Positions 37,251-47,241 are shown, numbered from the stretch's first letter. The stretch is DNA of 64,000 nt from Nitrospiraceae bacterium (GCA_020632595.1 JACKFF010000003.1:186001-250000), one strand, 5' to 3'. Numbers and translations: made by a program. Notes: generated from the letters alone by a model not told the origin.

Positions 37251-37494
37251 CTATTAAGCCGGGATGAGTTATGTATCACCAATTAACTTGGCCCCGCCTA
37301 TTCTGTTGATGAGCAAGGCATTGTGAGTCCGACAGAACTAAAGGACGTCGTTCGAAAATGATCATCACAACAACCAGCAAACCGTATTTTGATTTCGTTG
37401 ACTTGCCCTCACTCAGTATGCGATTTTTTTAGTGGGTCGCACGTTCAAATTGTTTTGGAGGAACCATTTTTAACCTTATTGATTAAGGAACATC

Positions 37495-37917
37495 ATGGTG
37501 GTGAAAAGATTTCTCCGGTCTTTCTCCCTGGCAAGGGCAGCTTCTCTCATAATGACGTGGGTCTTGTTGCTCTATGGGAGCGGTGGACAAGCAGCAGGCG
37601 CGGCCTCTCCCGCCACGCAAAAATCCTCCGTGGTTCCCCAGCAGGGTTATGCCCCTCCCGGCTATAATCCGCCACAGCCGGGGTACGAATACGTTCCCAA
37701 CCCCCGGCACAATATCTACAGACCCTTTGAAGAAAATTACGGAGGGCCCACCTACATTCAACGGAAAGCTCAAGCTCCCTACGTGACGGAATATGGGGAA
37801 CCCGTTTTGGAGGAATGGCAGTATTCCGGTGGCTACCAGGGAGCATTAAACCGTGGAGAAATCCACTATCAACCCGGGTCCGGGTACAACACCCCCACTC
37901 CAGTCAGGGGGCAATGA
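37495..37917 (+). CDS. Secreted Pro/Tyr/Gly-rich small protein
   Basis: 140 aa; AAGGA lies 5 bases before the ATG. An N-terminal hydrophobic segment (ARAASLIMTWVLLLYGSGGQ) reads as a signal peptide ending near AAGA. The mature part is rich in Pro, Tyr, Gly and Gln (GYAPPGYNPPQPGYEYVPNP, VTEYGEPVLEEWQYSGGYQG), so unstructured or repeat-like. No family recognised. Single gene; an overlapping short frame from 37914 encodes nothing recognisable. Confidence 0.7.
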   Translation: MVVKRFLRSFSLARAASLIMTWVLLLYGSGGQAAGAASPATQKSSVVPQQGYAPPGYNPPQPGYEYVPNPRHNIYRPFEENYGGPTYIQRKAQAPYVTEYGEPVLEEWQYSGGYQGALNRGEIHYQPGSGYNTPTPVRGQ

Positions 37918-38212
37918 ACGGGCAGGTGTTGTCGAACACTCGGAATGAGGATCAACAAACCCGTCCAGTCCTGCCACATCTACTACCCCGTCTTTCAAAA
38001 ATTCATGCCTTCATGGCCAGGATGAAACCGTTCAAGGATCTGCAATGTCGGTGGCTACTACAGAAGATGCGGCTGGATGTGGATTGGGCATAAGACGTTC
38101 ATTATTCGTTTGGCCTCAACATCAGGAAGGGAGATGTCGATGGCTGTGGATACATCTTTGATCACTAGACAGCACCATTATTTCCTTTTACCTTTCAGGT
38201 CATTGGCAAATT

Positions 38213-39076
38213 ATGATCCGGGTTTCTGTCATCGTTCCTTTTTATAATTCAGAGCGGTATATCAAGGGATGTATCGAAGGGTTGCTTCAGCAAAGCTATC
38301 CTCGGGAACAATATGAAATTCTCATGATCGATAATAATTCTACGGATACCTCCGCTGAAACAGTGCGACAATATCCCGGCATTCAATTGCTGCACGAAAG
38401 GATACAGGGCTCGTATGCCGCGAGGAATCGAGGGCTTCGGGAAGCGAAGGGCGAAGTTATGGCCTTTATTGATGCGGATTGTGTCCCCTTCCATGATTGG
38501 TTGCACGAAATCATGCTGGCCATGGAGAAGCCGGACCTCAGTATTGTTCTTGGTCGAAGGACATTTGCGGGAGACTCTATTCTTCTGTCTCTGTTTGCAG
38601 CCTATGAGGATGAAAAGCACAAATATGTGTTTAATAGCGACAAGCAGGAAATCTATTACGGGCATACGAATAATATGGCGGTGAAGAAAAAACTGTTTGA
38701 TGAACTCGGTCCATTCGTGGAGCGGCTTCGGGGGAGCGATACGATCTTTGTTCGACACACTGTCAATACATATTCCTGTGAGGTCGTTCGATATTGTCCG
38801 CGGATTCAAGTCCGGCATTTGGAAATTGAGAATCTCCGTCAACGGTTCCAAAAATTTTCCATATACGGGCGAACAAACATTGGCACTAGACATGTCGTGT
38901 GCCAAAAAACGTTAACCGCTAAGGAAAAATTTCATGTGTTTCGCAACGTCGTTCGCAATCAAGAGTACTCATGGAAGGAATCCCTCGTGCTCATGGGAGT
39001 TCTGGGGATGGGTGTTGTTTACTGGGTCCTGGGAAAAATCAAACTCTCCGGACGTGAGCGAGATTCAGTAGAATAA
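38213..39076 (+). CDS. Family 2 glycosyltransferase
   Basis: Transfers a sugar from a nucleotide donor, probably to a cell-surface glycan. 287 aa. GT-A fold start SVIVPFYNSERYIKGCIEGL, IDNNSTDTS (D40), AARNRGLREAKGEVMAFIDADC with the metal-binding DAD at 87-89, and a C-terminal hydrophobic segment (LVLMGVLGMGVVYWVLG) that may dock to the membrane. No adjacent surface-polysaccharide genes, so the product is unknown. Confidence 0.9.
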   Translation: MIRVSVIVPFYNSERYIKGCIEGLLQQSYPREQYEILMIDNNSTDTSAETVRQYPGIQLLHERIQGSYAARNRGLREAKGEVMAFIDADCVPFHDWLHEIMLAMEKPDLSIVLGRRTFAGDSILLSLFAAYEDEKHKYVFNSDKQEIYYGHTNNMAVKKKLFDELGPFVERLRGSDTIFVRHTVNTYSCEVVRYCPRIQVRHLEIENLRQRFQKFSIYGRTNIGTRHVVCQKTLTAKEKFHVFRNVVRNQEYSWKESLVLMGVLGMGVVYWVLGKIKLSGRERDSVE

Positions 39077-39488
39077 TGAAATTTGGATCTCTGACAATGG
39101 CGAAAAGGCCTGATTCCCCGCGAGGGCCATATTTTCGGTTCCTACACATTTAACCAATCTTTCAAGGACTCTGTAAAAGTGATAGCCTCGTTGTTTCTGG
39201 GGATCTGTTATATTTGTGAGGACCACTCCTGCAAGCTTGCAGAAAGATGATGGGTATACCGATGGGTCGGGATTGAGCGCCGACACCATCGTCTTCGCAC
39301 CTCCTTTAAATCTACCCCCGCCTGCACGAATCGGGCGCCAACGGTGGAATTGCCAAATGGGTAATACACGGATTCATCACTCAGTATTCCTTCAGCATTC
39401 TTATTCCTGGCATAAAATAAAGCATCTGCTCAATTCGATTTGGGAAGATCACGTCAGGACGGACCCTTCACCAATCTCCGGTTAATCC
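39077..39488. other. Intergenic stretch, no supported gene
   Basis: Two short frames (39065-39289 minus, 39216-39485 plus) lack domains and ribosome sites. No promoter or terminator could be called with confidence. Confidence 0.5.
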
Positions 39489-40508
39489 ATGAATCAGAAC
39501 GAACTCGAACAATGGATTCTTGACCTTCCCAAAGTCGAGCTTCACCTTCATATCGAAGGGACCCTCGAACCGGAGTTGATGTTCGATCTCGCCAAACGTA
39601 ACGGCCTCTCTCTTCCCTTTGCGACAAGTGAGGAACTGAGGCGGGCTTACAACTTTCAAGATCTGCAGTCCTTCTTAAATATCTACTATGAAGGCTCGCA
39701 GGTTTTACGACAGGAACGTGATTTCTTTGATCTGACCTGGGCCTATCTGCAACGCATGGCGAAGGAACATGTCCGCCACGTGGAAATCTTTTTTGATCCC
39801 CAGGCGCACATGAACCGTGGGGTAGACTTTCACACCGTCATTTCAGGTATACACGCCGCACTCGAACAAGCTCGCACCGAATTGCAGGTCTCTTCCAAAC
39901 TGATTCCCTGTTTCCTTCGCGATCTTCCTCCCGAATCTGCCAGGCGGACGCTGGAAATGATCCTGGATTATCGAGACTGGGTATGTGCGGTGGGGCTCGA
40001 TTCTTCCGAGAAGGGGCATCCCCCGGAGCTTTTTCAGGACGTCTTCGATCGCGCACGGTCTGAAGGATTGCTGACCGTGGCTCACGCCGGGGAGGAAGGT
40101 CCTCCGGAATATATTTGGCAAGCCTTAGAGCGACTCAAAGTCGTTCGTATCGACCACGGAATCCGTTGCCTTGAGGATGAATCCCTGGTTCAGCATCTGG
40201 TTCACACCCAAATTCCCCTCACCGTTTGCCCCCTTTCGAATGTGAAACTCCAAGTGTTCCCCTCACTGGATCGGCATAATTTAAAGCTGCTTCTCCAACA
40301 AGGTTTATGCGTGTCAATTCACTCCGATGACCCTGCCTACTTTGGGGGGTACATTACGGACAACTATCTTGCCGCTCAGCGCGCGCTGAATCTCCAGCCA
40401 ACCGACATTCTTCAATTGGCCAGGAATGGCGTGAAGGCCAGCTTCCTGTCAGACACAAAAAAGGAAAAACTCATGGGTGAAATTCAGGACCATGCCGTAA
40501 ATCTTTAG
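39489..40508 (+). CDS. Adenine deaminase of the adenosine-deaminase family
   Basis: Converts adenine to hypoxanthine and ammonia. 339 aa. The zinc-binding HLHIEGTLEPE, AHAGEEGPPEYIW, RIDHGIRCLED, and SIHSDDPAYFGGY are all present. SDDPAYFGGY and VKLQVFPSLD are typical of the adenine-specific (Aah1-like) branch, against SDDP-x-x-x-x-T in adenosine deaminases. Followed on the opposite strand by hypoxanthine phosphoribosyltransferase, which would use the product. Confidence 0.88.
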   Translation: MNQNELEQWILDLPKVELHLHIEGTLEPELMFDLAKRNGLSLPFATSEELRRAYNFQDLQSFLNIYYEGSQVLRQERDFFDLTWAYLQRMAKEHVRHVEIFFDPQAHMNRGVDFHTVISGIHAALEQARTELQVSSKLIPCFLRDLPPESARRTLEMILDYRDWVCAVGLDSSEKGHPPELFQDVFDRARSEGLLTVAHAGEEGPPEYIWQALERLKVVRIDHGIRCLEDESLVQHLVHTQIPLTVCPLSNVKLQVFPSLDRHNLKLLLQQGLCVSIHSDDPAYFGGYITDNYLAAQRALNLQPTDILQLARNGVKASFLSDTKKEKLMGEIQDHAVNL

Positions 40509-40646
40509 CATTCCCGTTTGTAATAGCTTCCATTGGTATTTTCTTCGACGGACTGCTTGGCAGGCATTCAGTTCTGATAGTTTGGATATTTTTTTAAATG
40601 GGCGGGACTCACTTTACAGAGCGTTCGTTTGTCGGAAAGATTTATT

Positions 40647-41192
40647 TTAGCGAGCTTCCCGGCTTTCCCGTTCAACTGCGGCTACATAAGGCAAAGCCCG
40701 ACCTGCACCTCCCAGGTCCAAGCCATACCCGATGACCCAGACATCCGGAATCTCGAATCCGACGTAGTCGACCTTGAGCGCCACCTGATGGCGGCATGGC
40801 TTATCCAAGAGGGTACAGAAACGCACCCAGGCCGGGTGCTGTTGTTTCAGATGTTCATGCACCGCGTGCAACGAAAACCCCGAATCGAAAATATCATCGA
40901 CGACCAATACCACTTCATCTGTGATATGAGGGAGTTCCTCCCTCAGAAAGCTGACCGACCCGGTGGCCTCACTGGTGCCACCATAGTGTGAAACTTTTAA
41001 AAATTCCACTTGTGGCTCGATACCATGGTGTGAAAGATGTCGCACGAGATCAGCCAGGAAGACAAAGCTCCCTGTCAGCAATCCAAGCAGGATGGGTTGT
41101 CGGGTCGGCAAATCAGTTGCGATCAGTTTGGCTAATTCGCCAACCCGTGTCTCAATGGTTTTCTCATCAATTAGGACAGAATGAGGAAGCAC
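40647..41192 (-). CDS. hpt: Hypoxanthine phosphoribosyltransferase
   Basis: Makes IMP (or GMP) from hypoxanthine (or guanine) and PRPP. GTG 41192 is preferred as start, with AGAAGGGA just upstream; this gives 181 aa, the usual length, while an in-frame ATG at 41309 adds a hydrophobic extension that the family lacks. Motifs: LLGLLTGSFVFLADLVRHL, VSHYGGT, the PRPP loop VVLVVDDIFDSGFSL, and FEIPDVWVIGYGLDLGGAGR. Converges on adenine deaminase, 138 bases apart. An overlapping transcript in that gap is possible. Confidence 0.93.
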   Translation of the reverse strand: MLPHSVLIDEKTIETRVGELAKLIATDLPTRQPILLGLLTGSFVFLADLVRHLSHHGIEPQVEFLKVSHYGGTSEATGSVSFLREELPHITDEVVLVVDDIFDSGFSLHAVHEHLKQQHPAWVRFCTLLDKPCRHQVALKVDYVGFEIPDVWVIGYGLDLGGAGRALPYVAAVERESREAR

Positions 41193-41878
41193 GAAATCCC
41201 TTCTATCAATTCGTGTGTCATGAAATTCTTTGTCTATTATACATAGCCACCACAAGCCAAGGAGACAAAAAATGTCCGGATACCTGAAAAGCCTACCCCC
41301 TGGGAACAATCTGATAGCGGGCAGGCTCTTTCTTCGGTTTGTCTTTTATCTGAATGTGAGAATATGCCATCAGGAAAACGGGCAAGACCAGTTAATTCGC
41401 GCCGAACGGATCAACAAGGCTCAGCTTCTCAAAGGGTGCACATTAAATTTCCGAGCGCGCTCCACGTGTCTTTCCTTCACAGTCCAATTCCCAAAACTTC
41501 ACACCAAAAGGGAAACCTTATCAGAATAAAAAATAATGAAGGATTGGAGGATACATACAAGGAAAAAAGAAATGGAACCCCACTCAATTTCGCCGTCGAA
41601 AATTTATTTGTACCATTGATATACTGACGATCGTAAGCCTCATGCGGTTCTTAACCATGCAAGGATCAGTTGACAGACACTGACCCACATAATATTCCTG
41701 AGCGGTGTCATTTTCGAAAAGTACCTATGCCACCGACAAACGAGCACTGACAATCGTGAGCATATAAAAATGTTGCAAACATGCCCGGGATCTACCTGAG
41801 GGACTCGTCGAATAGCCTGGAGGCCTTCGAATTGCATTTGCCAGGATATCCATTTCCATTGAAATTCCAGGCAATCAT
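41193..41878. other. Gap with no supported gene
   Basis: A frame at 41364-41627 opens with an Arg-rich stretch (MPSGKRARPVNSRRTDQ) and RVHIKFPSALHVSF, faintly like a PilZ N-terminus, but nothing after fits; it may be a remnant. No other signal. Confidence 0.4.
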
Positions 41879-42505
41879 ATGATTTTGACCCGAGTGATTT
41901 TTTGTCTTCTGGCGACGGCCATCGCACTGTTAGCTGGATGCGCATCAATGCCCCCCAAGCATCAGGAAAATCTGTGCACGATTTTCGATCAATACCCCGA
42001 ATGGTACGATGCGGCCAAAAAATCCCAGGAAAGATGGGGCACACCGCCCCATATTCTCATGGCTTTTGTTAAACAGGAGTCGGCGTATCACCACGACGCG
42101 TCACCCCCATGGGATTGGTTCCTGTTCATTCCACTCGGACCCCAATCGTCGGCGGAAGGCTATGCCCAGGCGAAGGACGAGACCTGGGAGGAATATGAGG
42201 ATGAGGCCGGTGGTGTTTTCAATAGCCGCTCAAACATGGAGGACGCCTTGGACTTCATCGGCTGGTACAACGACAAAAGCAGCAGAGAGCTGGGGATTTC
42301 CAAGTGGGATCCCAAGCGCCTCTATCTGGCTTACCATGAAGGTCGCAGCGGCTATCGGCGTGGTAGCTACAAGCGAAAGCCGAAGGTCGTGCGCATCGCG
42401 AAACGTGTGGATTGGCAAGCCAGGCAATACGGCGCGCAGTTGCGCCAATGCGAACATCGGTTCAGGTGTCGACACTGGTATCAATTCTGGCCATTCTGCA
42501 GCTGA
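41879..42505 (+). CDS. Lytic-transglycosylase-like (SLT) lipoprotein
   Basis: 208 aa. Lipobox IALLAGC places the lipidated Cys at 21. The mature domain carries WGTPPHILMAFVKQESAYHH with E67, the catalytic Glu of SLT-type transglycosylases (motif ESA), then GPQSSAEGYAQAKDETW and LYLAYHEGRSGYRRG. The family cuts peptidoglycan glycan strands; this branch is a small lipoprotein type. Stands alone, oriented away from hpt. Confidence 0.82.
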   Translation: MILTRVIFCLLATAIALLAGCASMPPKHQENLCTIFDQYPEWYDAAKKSQERWGTPPHILMAFVKQESAYHHDASPPWDWFLFIPLGPQSSAEGYAQAKDETWEEYEDEAGGVFNSRSNMEDALDFIGWYNDKSSRELGISKWDPKRLYLAYHEGRSGYRRGSYKRKPKVVRIAKRVDWQARQYGAQLRQCEHRFRCRHWYQFWPFCS

Positions 42506-42808
42506 TACTCCAGCTTCGGATCAGGGCAGGGTATTGTAAGGTAACGGGGACGTTTAGAATCGATTTATCGGCATGGCTTATTGTACAGGATCTGTGAACA
42601 ACCCTCTTTACCGAATCCCAATCAAAATTTGCTTTATTCGATTACTTTATCTTGCCGCATTCCAATCAGGCCTGTCTGTCTGATATGACCCCTCTGAAAA
42701 AGAGTGCCCGCGTTTTAAAAATTACATGGGACAAGCATGTTGGGGTGACCCACTCGCGTTTACACCAGCCATTTTAAATATGAGTGCAAGGAGGAGATTA
42801 TCTTTGAG
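42506..42808. other. Gap with no supported gene
   Basis: No convincing frame or structured element between the SLT lipoprotein and the radical-SAM remnant. A GTGCAAGGAGGAGATTAT string near 42784 looks like a ribosome site but leads into the antisense of the remnant. Confidence 0.45.
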
Positions 42809-43309
42809 TCATTCTCGTGTGATATGACACCGTTCCGTGTATCCCGCCGAAGCCGAGTCTCCTGTCGAGGAAGCACTCTTGGCATAGCAGTCTCCTGCGC
42901 AATTATACTTCGCGATGCACCCCTGGCACTTCGGCATATCATGCACATTGAATTTCCCTAAACGATCAATCGCTTTATGATCCAGGACGAATTCACCGTC
43001 CTCCTGATTCCACGCTCCATATTGAAACAATTTGGCTCGAGGATCCGAAGGTTGGAGAACTTCGTTACATGAAGTCACAATTCCACGTGAGGTGACCAGA
43101 AAGTTGCTCGCATCACTAGCTCCACAAAACGTCTCCCGGTGTTTCAGGGAAGCCGCTAAATAGTGCAGTTGGATTCCAAATCCGGCAGCCACTCGTCTTG
43201 CCTCACGGAAATGATCAACGAAGATCTGTCCATCGAGATGGTCAATCTGGTCCTTCAGGCTTGTCACGTTTGTGGCATCGAAGACCGTTTCGAAGTGGAG
43301 ACTTTTGCA
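42809..43309 (-). pseudogene. SPASM-domain remnant of a radical-SAM peptide-modifying enzyme
   Basis: Open frame from just below TAA 43310-43312 to the stop at 42809 (166 codons). It reads SLHFETVFDATNV, then FVDHFREARRVAAGFGIQLH, FCGASDASNFLVTSRG, SCNEVLQPSD, and CQGCIAKYNCAGDC with a final ERC: the SPASM [4Fe-4S] domain of AnSME-like or peptide-maturase enzymes. The N-terminal radical-SAM core with CxxxCxxC is missing, cut by the in-frame TAA, and I see no trace of it upstream. So an inactive 3' fragment, or a free-standing SPASM protein from GTG 43267 (152 aa), less likely. Confidence 0.8.
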
Positions 43310-43740
43310 TTAGACAGCCAATCTTCTATGCTCCTGAATTTCTTAATATCTATTCCCGGCACAACTTCACGGACATACATTGTCAATTAAAAAAACAACC
43401 TCGTCCTCTGCCGACATCCGACCTACTTATGGATAGAGAAACAAAAGAACGTTTTGGGGGTACCCTGTTTTCTTGGCTGGGGAAATCTATACGTTTGGCC
43501 ACAGTCCACATAATTTGAACGTGTGTTGATGCCCAGCTTTGCCCAACTTTCCCATCTGTGGGAAGTCTCCGTCTGGCAAAACTGCCATATTCCCTCTCCA
43601 TCACATCCCCTTTGAAATTATTGAAAGAAGAGAATACAGTAAACCCGTTCCGGTAGAGCTCGGTCCGATCAAGGAGACTCGGTCCTTGCTTTACTAAGGA
43701 TTAAAAGGGTCTCAGCCTTTTCTGGAACAGGTCGTCCATC
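43310..43740. other. Gap with no supported gene
   Basis: Short frames only. A fragment on the minus strand (MYVREVVPGIDIKKF) has no match I know. No clear promoter for the receiver gene. Confidence 0.45.
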
Positions 43741-44112
43741 ATGCAACGCATCCTCCTTGTTGATGATCATGAGATGGCCCGGAAAGCCATGAAACATTTT
43801 CTTGAGCACCATGGGTATGCCTGTGAGGAAGCCGAACACGGAGCCGCCGCCCTGGCTAAGTTGGATCAAGGACCGAGTGTAGATCTCATCGTTTCCGATA
43901 ACCACATGCCGGTCATGATCGGCATGGAATTACTCGTCCAGGTGAAAGCCAACCCTCATTTCGGCTCCATCCCTTTCATTCTGTATTCGGGAAATATCAC
44001 CGACGAGATGTACCAACGGGCAATTGAGGCGGGAGCTCTGGCCGTGCTCAACAAACCGTACAATTTTTCAGATTTTGTCGCGATGGTCAAAAAGGCCCTC
44101 AAAACGCCGTAA
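43741..44112 (+). CDS. Single-domain response regulator (CheY-like receiver)
   Basis: 123 aa, one receiver domain: acidic pair D8/D9 (LLVDDHEMA), phospho-acceptor D53 (SDNHMPVM), hydroxyl S83 (LYSGN) and K105 (NKPYNF), so all key residues are present. No output domain and no adjacent histidine kinase. It likely acts as a phosphorelay intermediate or binds a partner. Confidence 0.92.
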   Translation: MQRILLVDDHEMARKAMKHFLEHHGYACEEAEHGAAALAKLDQGPSVDLIVSDNHMPVMIGMELLVQVKANPHFGSIPFILYSGNITDEMYQRAIEAGALAVLNKPYNFSDFVAMVKKALKTP

Positions 44113-44376
44113 ATCGTGGAGAGGGCACTCCCGGCCTTCGTCATCACCAAAAGGTTGCGAGCAGTTCAGCGTATCCGTGAGGGACCAGATCCCAACCAGA
44201 AGCCTACTTTCAGCCTGGAAGCCGGCCATTTTGAAGTATGGGGAGAGGAGAATACCGTCAAAGGAATTCGATCGAAGCACCGATACGATACCCGAAAGGA
44301 TCCATGAAGCAGGCGCTGAGACATGGTCAAACACCCACAATTATGAGCTACACGAACAATCACGCCAGAAGACAGA

Positions 44377-46557
44377 TCATGGCGCCACCACCTGAAAGAG
44401 ATTGCTGTAGTCGTCAGTCCAGAAGATTTCCCCGAGGGTGCGCCAGGGTGCAACACGGAAGTTGACGAAGGGGTCTTTTAAAAACGCCTGGTTGGTCGTG
44501 ACCAGGATCCAATCACTATAGCTATTCCCTTTCTCAGGGTCAGCCACGTCCTTGATCCAGAACGCCTGCTTGCCGAACTCTCTGGCCAAGGCCCGGACCA
44601 CGGGGCTGAAGTCAAAGTGACGATTCGAGATATGAAGGGCGAGGATCCCGTCGGGTTGTAAATGCTCCCAGTAGAGAGCAAAGGCCTCCCTCGTCAGCAG
44701 GTGCACCGGAATGCCGTCCCCGCTGAAGGCATCCACCGCTAAAATATCGAACTGCTGTCGATGTCCGTTCTCCAATTCCCGCTCGAGAGAAATTCGTCCA
44801 TCTCCAAGGACAACCTGCTGGGCTCCCTTGGCATCTTTGAGAAACGTGAAGTACTCCCTGGCCATTCGTTCCACCTCAGGATTGATTTCATAAAATCGAT
44901 ACGTATCCCCGGGCCTGGCATACACTGCGGTAGTGCCAACCCCCAACCCGATGTTCCCAACCCGCAAGCCTCCTTGCCCTTTCCTGTCCTCGAGGGCGTT
45001 CAACCTCAGTTGTTGAGGATGACGGCTGATGGCTAAGCTGATTCCACTGAACGGCCCGTAATAGGCAGTGGGGTACGAGTGCCGGGGGGGAGACAGGAAT
45101 TGCCTGCCATGGTTGATGCGACCGTGATAGAGGAAACGGCTGGCGGACTTCGTACCTTTATCCGTCTCCTTTATTCGCAGGACACCATAAAAATTACGCG
45201 ATGTCAGAATAGTACTCGCTTGCTGCTCGTGAATATGCAGTGCCAGAAAACCTGCAAGAGTGGCAATTCCCCCAACAAACACAACCCTTTCTGACCAGAA
45301 CATGAGTGGCGATCTGAGCGGATCCCTCGTCCGGAACAGACAGATTCCCAGGAGCATCATCGTGGCCACCAGCCCAAAATGAAATTCCCAGTATCCTTGA
45401 AAGAGAACGGGTGCGACCAGGTTGACAAACACCCCACCCAACGCTCCCCCTAACGCAACCATGAGATAGAAGGATGTGAGAAATCTGGCGGAAGGCTTCA
45501 AGCGAGCCAGTTCGCCATGACACACCATGCAGCAGGCAAAGAGAACGGCCGAGTAGATGAAAATCTGGAGGTAGAGATTGATCTCGGTCTCCGCATATTC
45601 CTGGTGCAATAGGTAGACAACTGCGGAGAGCAATACCAGCAACACGGGCACCCAGATCCGTCGGTCGTACCATCGCGGATGATCGAAACACAGAATGAAG
45701 GAGATAAGGTAGAGGCCCAGCGGGAGAACCCAAAGAAATGGGATGACCGCGATATCCCGACAAATCTGATTCGTGCTTGCGAGGAGGACCACCGATCCGC
45801 AAGCAGCGAGAGCGAGGGTCAAGAGCCTCTCAGGCCGACGCAGCTTCGTGTCTGTTCGAGACTCAGGATTTTCAGAGAATCCACTCCTCGTGGCCAATCG
45901 AAACAGCGGCCTGGCGCCCCAGGCGCACATAACCGCGTACAGGCCGTACCCGGCCGACCAGAAGAAGGTCTGCGTGCGCAACCCCATTTGCGGCTCGATA
46001 AAAAAAGGATAGGAGACCAATCCCAAGAGTGAGCCCAGATTCGATAATGCAAAAAGCCGATACGGTGACACAGTGGGATGGACCCGGTTGAACCAATGTT
46101 GCAGAAGAGGGCCAGAAGCCGAGATGAGGAGAAACGGCACCCCAATGGTCACCATGAGGAGCAGAATAATCGCCAGCATCGGATTTTGTGTGCCATCCGG
46201 CTTCCATCCATCCCCTGGGGTGATAGGGAGAAAGACCAGAGAACACACCACCAGACCCAGGTGAACCAGGGCCTGATGCCGAGGAGAGAGGTGGCTTGCG
46301 AGAAGATGGGCATAGGCATACCCGACCAGTAGAAAGACCTGAAAGAAAAGCATGCACGTCGTCCAGACCGCCGGGGTGCCTCCAAACCAGGGAAGAATAT
46401 ACCGGGCGATGATGGGCTCTACTTGAAACAACAGAAATGCACTGAGAAAAATCGCAACGGCATACGGAAGGACAGACACCTGGGGCATTTTTGGTGGAAA
46501 GAAAGTCATGGCCCTCATGTTGACAGACGATGGCGATGGGGCATTGTTCATACACAC
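44377..46557 (-). CDS. Membrane-fused spermidine-synthase-like methyltransferase-fold protein
   Basis: 726 aa. N-terminal half: about 11 membrane segments (VLPYAVAIFLSAFLLFQVEP onward, PFLLISASGPLLQHWFN, LVSYPFFIEPQMGLRTQ). C-terminal 230 residues: a spermidine-synthase-like Rossmann domain with NIGLGVGTTAVYA, FYEINPEVERMAREYF, VVLGDGRISLE and ILAVDAFSGDGIPVHLLT. This fused type is common, but its reaction is not known; it need not make polyamines. Start uncertain by a few codons (several Met codons near 46557). Confidence 0.82.
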   Translation of the reverse strand: MCMNNAPSPSSVNMRAMTFFPPKMPQVSVLPYAVAIFLSAFLLFQVEPIIARYILPWFGGTPAVWTTCMLFFQVFLLVGYAYAHLLASHLSPRHQALVHLGLVVCSLVFLPITPGDGWKPDGTQNPMLAIILLLMVTIGVPFLLISASGPLLQHWFNRVHPTVSPYRLFALSNLGSLLGLVSYPFFIEPQMGLRTQTFFWSAGYGLYAVMCAWGARPLFRLATRSGFSENPESRTDTKLRRPERLLTLALAACGSVVLLASTNQICRDIAVIPFLWVLPLGLYLISFILCFDHPRWYDRRIWVPVLLVLLSAVVYLLHQEYAETEINLYLQIFIYSAVLFACCMVCHGELARLKPSARFLTSFYLMVALGGALGGVFVNLVAPVLFQGYWEFHFGLVATMMLLGICLFRTRDPLRSPLMFWSERVVFVGGIATLAGFLALHIHEQQASTILTSRNFYGVLRIKETDKGTKSASRFLYHGRINHGRQFLSPPRHSYPTAYYGPFSGISLAISRHPQQLRLNALEDRKGQGGLRVGNIGLGVGTTAVYARPGDTYRFYEINPEVERMAREYFTFLKDAKGAQQVVLGDGRISLERELENGHRQQFDILAVDAFSGDGIPVHLLTREAFALYWEHLQPDGILALHISNRHFDFSPVVRALAREFGKQAFWIKDVADPEKGNSYSDWILVTTNQAFLKDPFVNFRVAPWRTLGEIFWTDDYSNLFQVVAP

Positions 46558-46860
46558 AGCCGATTTTGGATGGTCATTGCGGGATTAGTACTAGCCTGGC
46601 TCGAATACGGCCTTCTATCAACTCTTTCTTCCGTTCATACCCATGCACTCGATCCGCCCCTAAACGCGCTGAGCATCGGACCGATGAGCCCTGAGACGGA
46701 ACCATGAGTCTATCTGCGTGCTCCGCCAAGCCCTGTCCTATAAAATACATGGCCTAAATGTCGGGCATCATACTATTCTTTTTCTAGACGATCCACGCTC
46801 CACAGGTTCAATGTGGCACATTTGGATGAGACCAAACATTCCAACTGCTGAATTTTGACA
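46558..46860. other. Gap with no supported gene
   Basis: A 45-codon frame from 46572 with a hydrophobic start (MVIAGLVLAWLEYGLLS) could be a tiny exported peptide but has no ribosome site. Nothing else. Confidence 0.4.
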
Positions 46861-46891
46861 AAAAAAGGGAGAGATCGTATTGACCTCTCCC
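46861..46891 (-). terminator. Rho-independent terminator of the RRM protein gene
   Basis: Arms GGGAGAG (46867-46873) and CTCTCCC (46885-46891) pair; on the minus strand the hairpin is followed by a T tract (A run at 46861-46866 on plus). It lies 27 bases after the stop codon. Confidence 0.8.
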
Positions 46892-46917
46892 TTTTATGAA
46901 ACGTATTGGTGTTCTGG

Positions 46918-47241
46918 TTAGAACCGGCTGCGACGTTTATCGCCACCAAAATCTCCACCGCCGCCGCCATAACCTCCGCCACCCGTGCGTGGGGCCTGGG
47001 GTTTAGCTTCGTTGACCGTCAATGTGCGACCACCAAACTCGGTAGAGTTCAGAGCTGAAATTGCGGCTTGCGCTTCCTCTCCCGAAGACATTTCGACAAA
47101 TCCAAACCCGCGCGATTGGCCGGTAAACTTGTCGCTGATGACATTGGCTGACTCGACGGTGCCGTGTGCCGAAAACAAGTCGGTTAATTCTGTTTGAGTC
47201 GCGGAATACGGCAAACCACCTACATACAATTTTGAACCCAT
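46918..47241 (-). CDS. RRM-type glycine-rich RNA-binding protein
   Basis: Single-stranded RNA binder of the bacterial RRM class, often cold- or stress-induced. ATG 47241 is clear from AAGGAGG 5-6 bases upstream (an earlier open start at 47418 gives an unrelated extension). 107 aa: RNP2 LYVGGLPYSAT (about 4-14), RNP1 SRGFGFVEMS (about 43-52), then a Gly-rich tail (TGGGGYGGGGGDFGGDKRRSRF). The 5' leader on the minus strand may be long. Confidence 0.93.
   Translation of the reverse strand: MGSKLYVGGLPYSATQTELTDLFSAHGTVESANVISDKFTGQSRGFGFVEMSSGEEAQAAISALNSTEFGGRTLTVNEAKPQAPRTGGGGYGGGGGDFGGDKRRSRF

Noticed and set aside
41364..41627. Faint PilZ-like start
   Set aside because: Only a short Arg-rich and RVHIKFP part fits; the rest does not resemble PilZ.
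44377..46557. Long antisense and alternate frames in the spermidine-synthase-like gene
   Set aside because: Shadows; the 726-aa frame holds all recognisable motifs.
46572..46707. 45-codon frame with a hydrophobic start
   Set aside because: Possible small exported peptide but no ribosome site and no other support.
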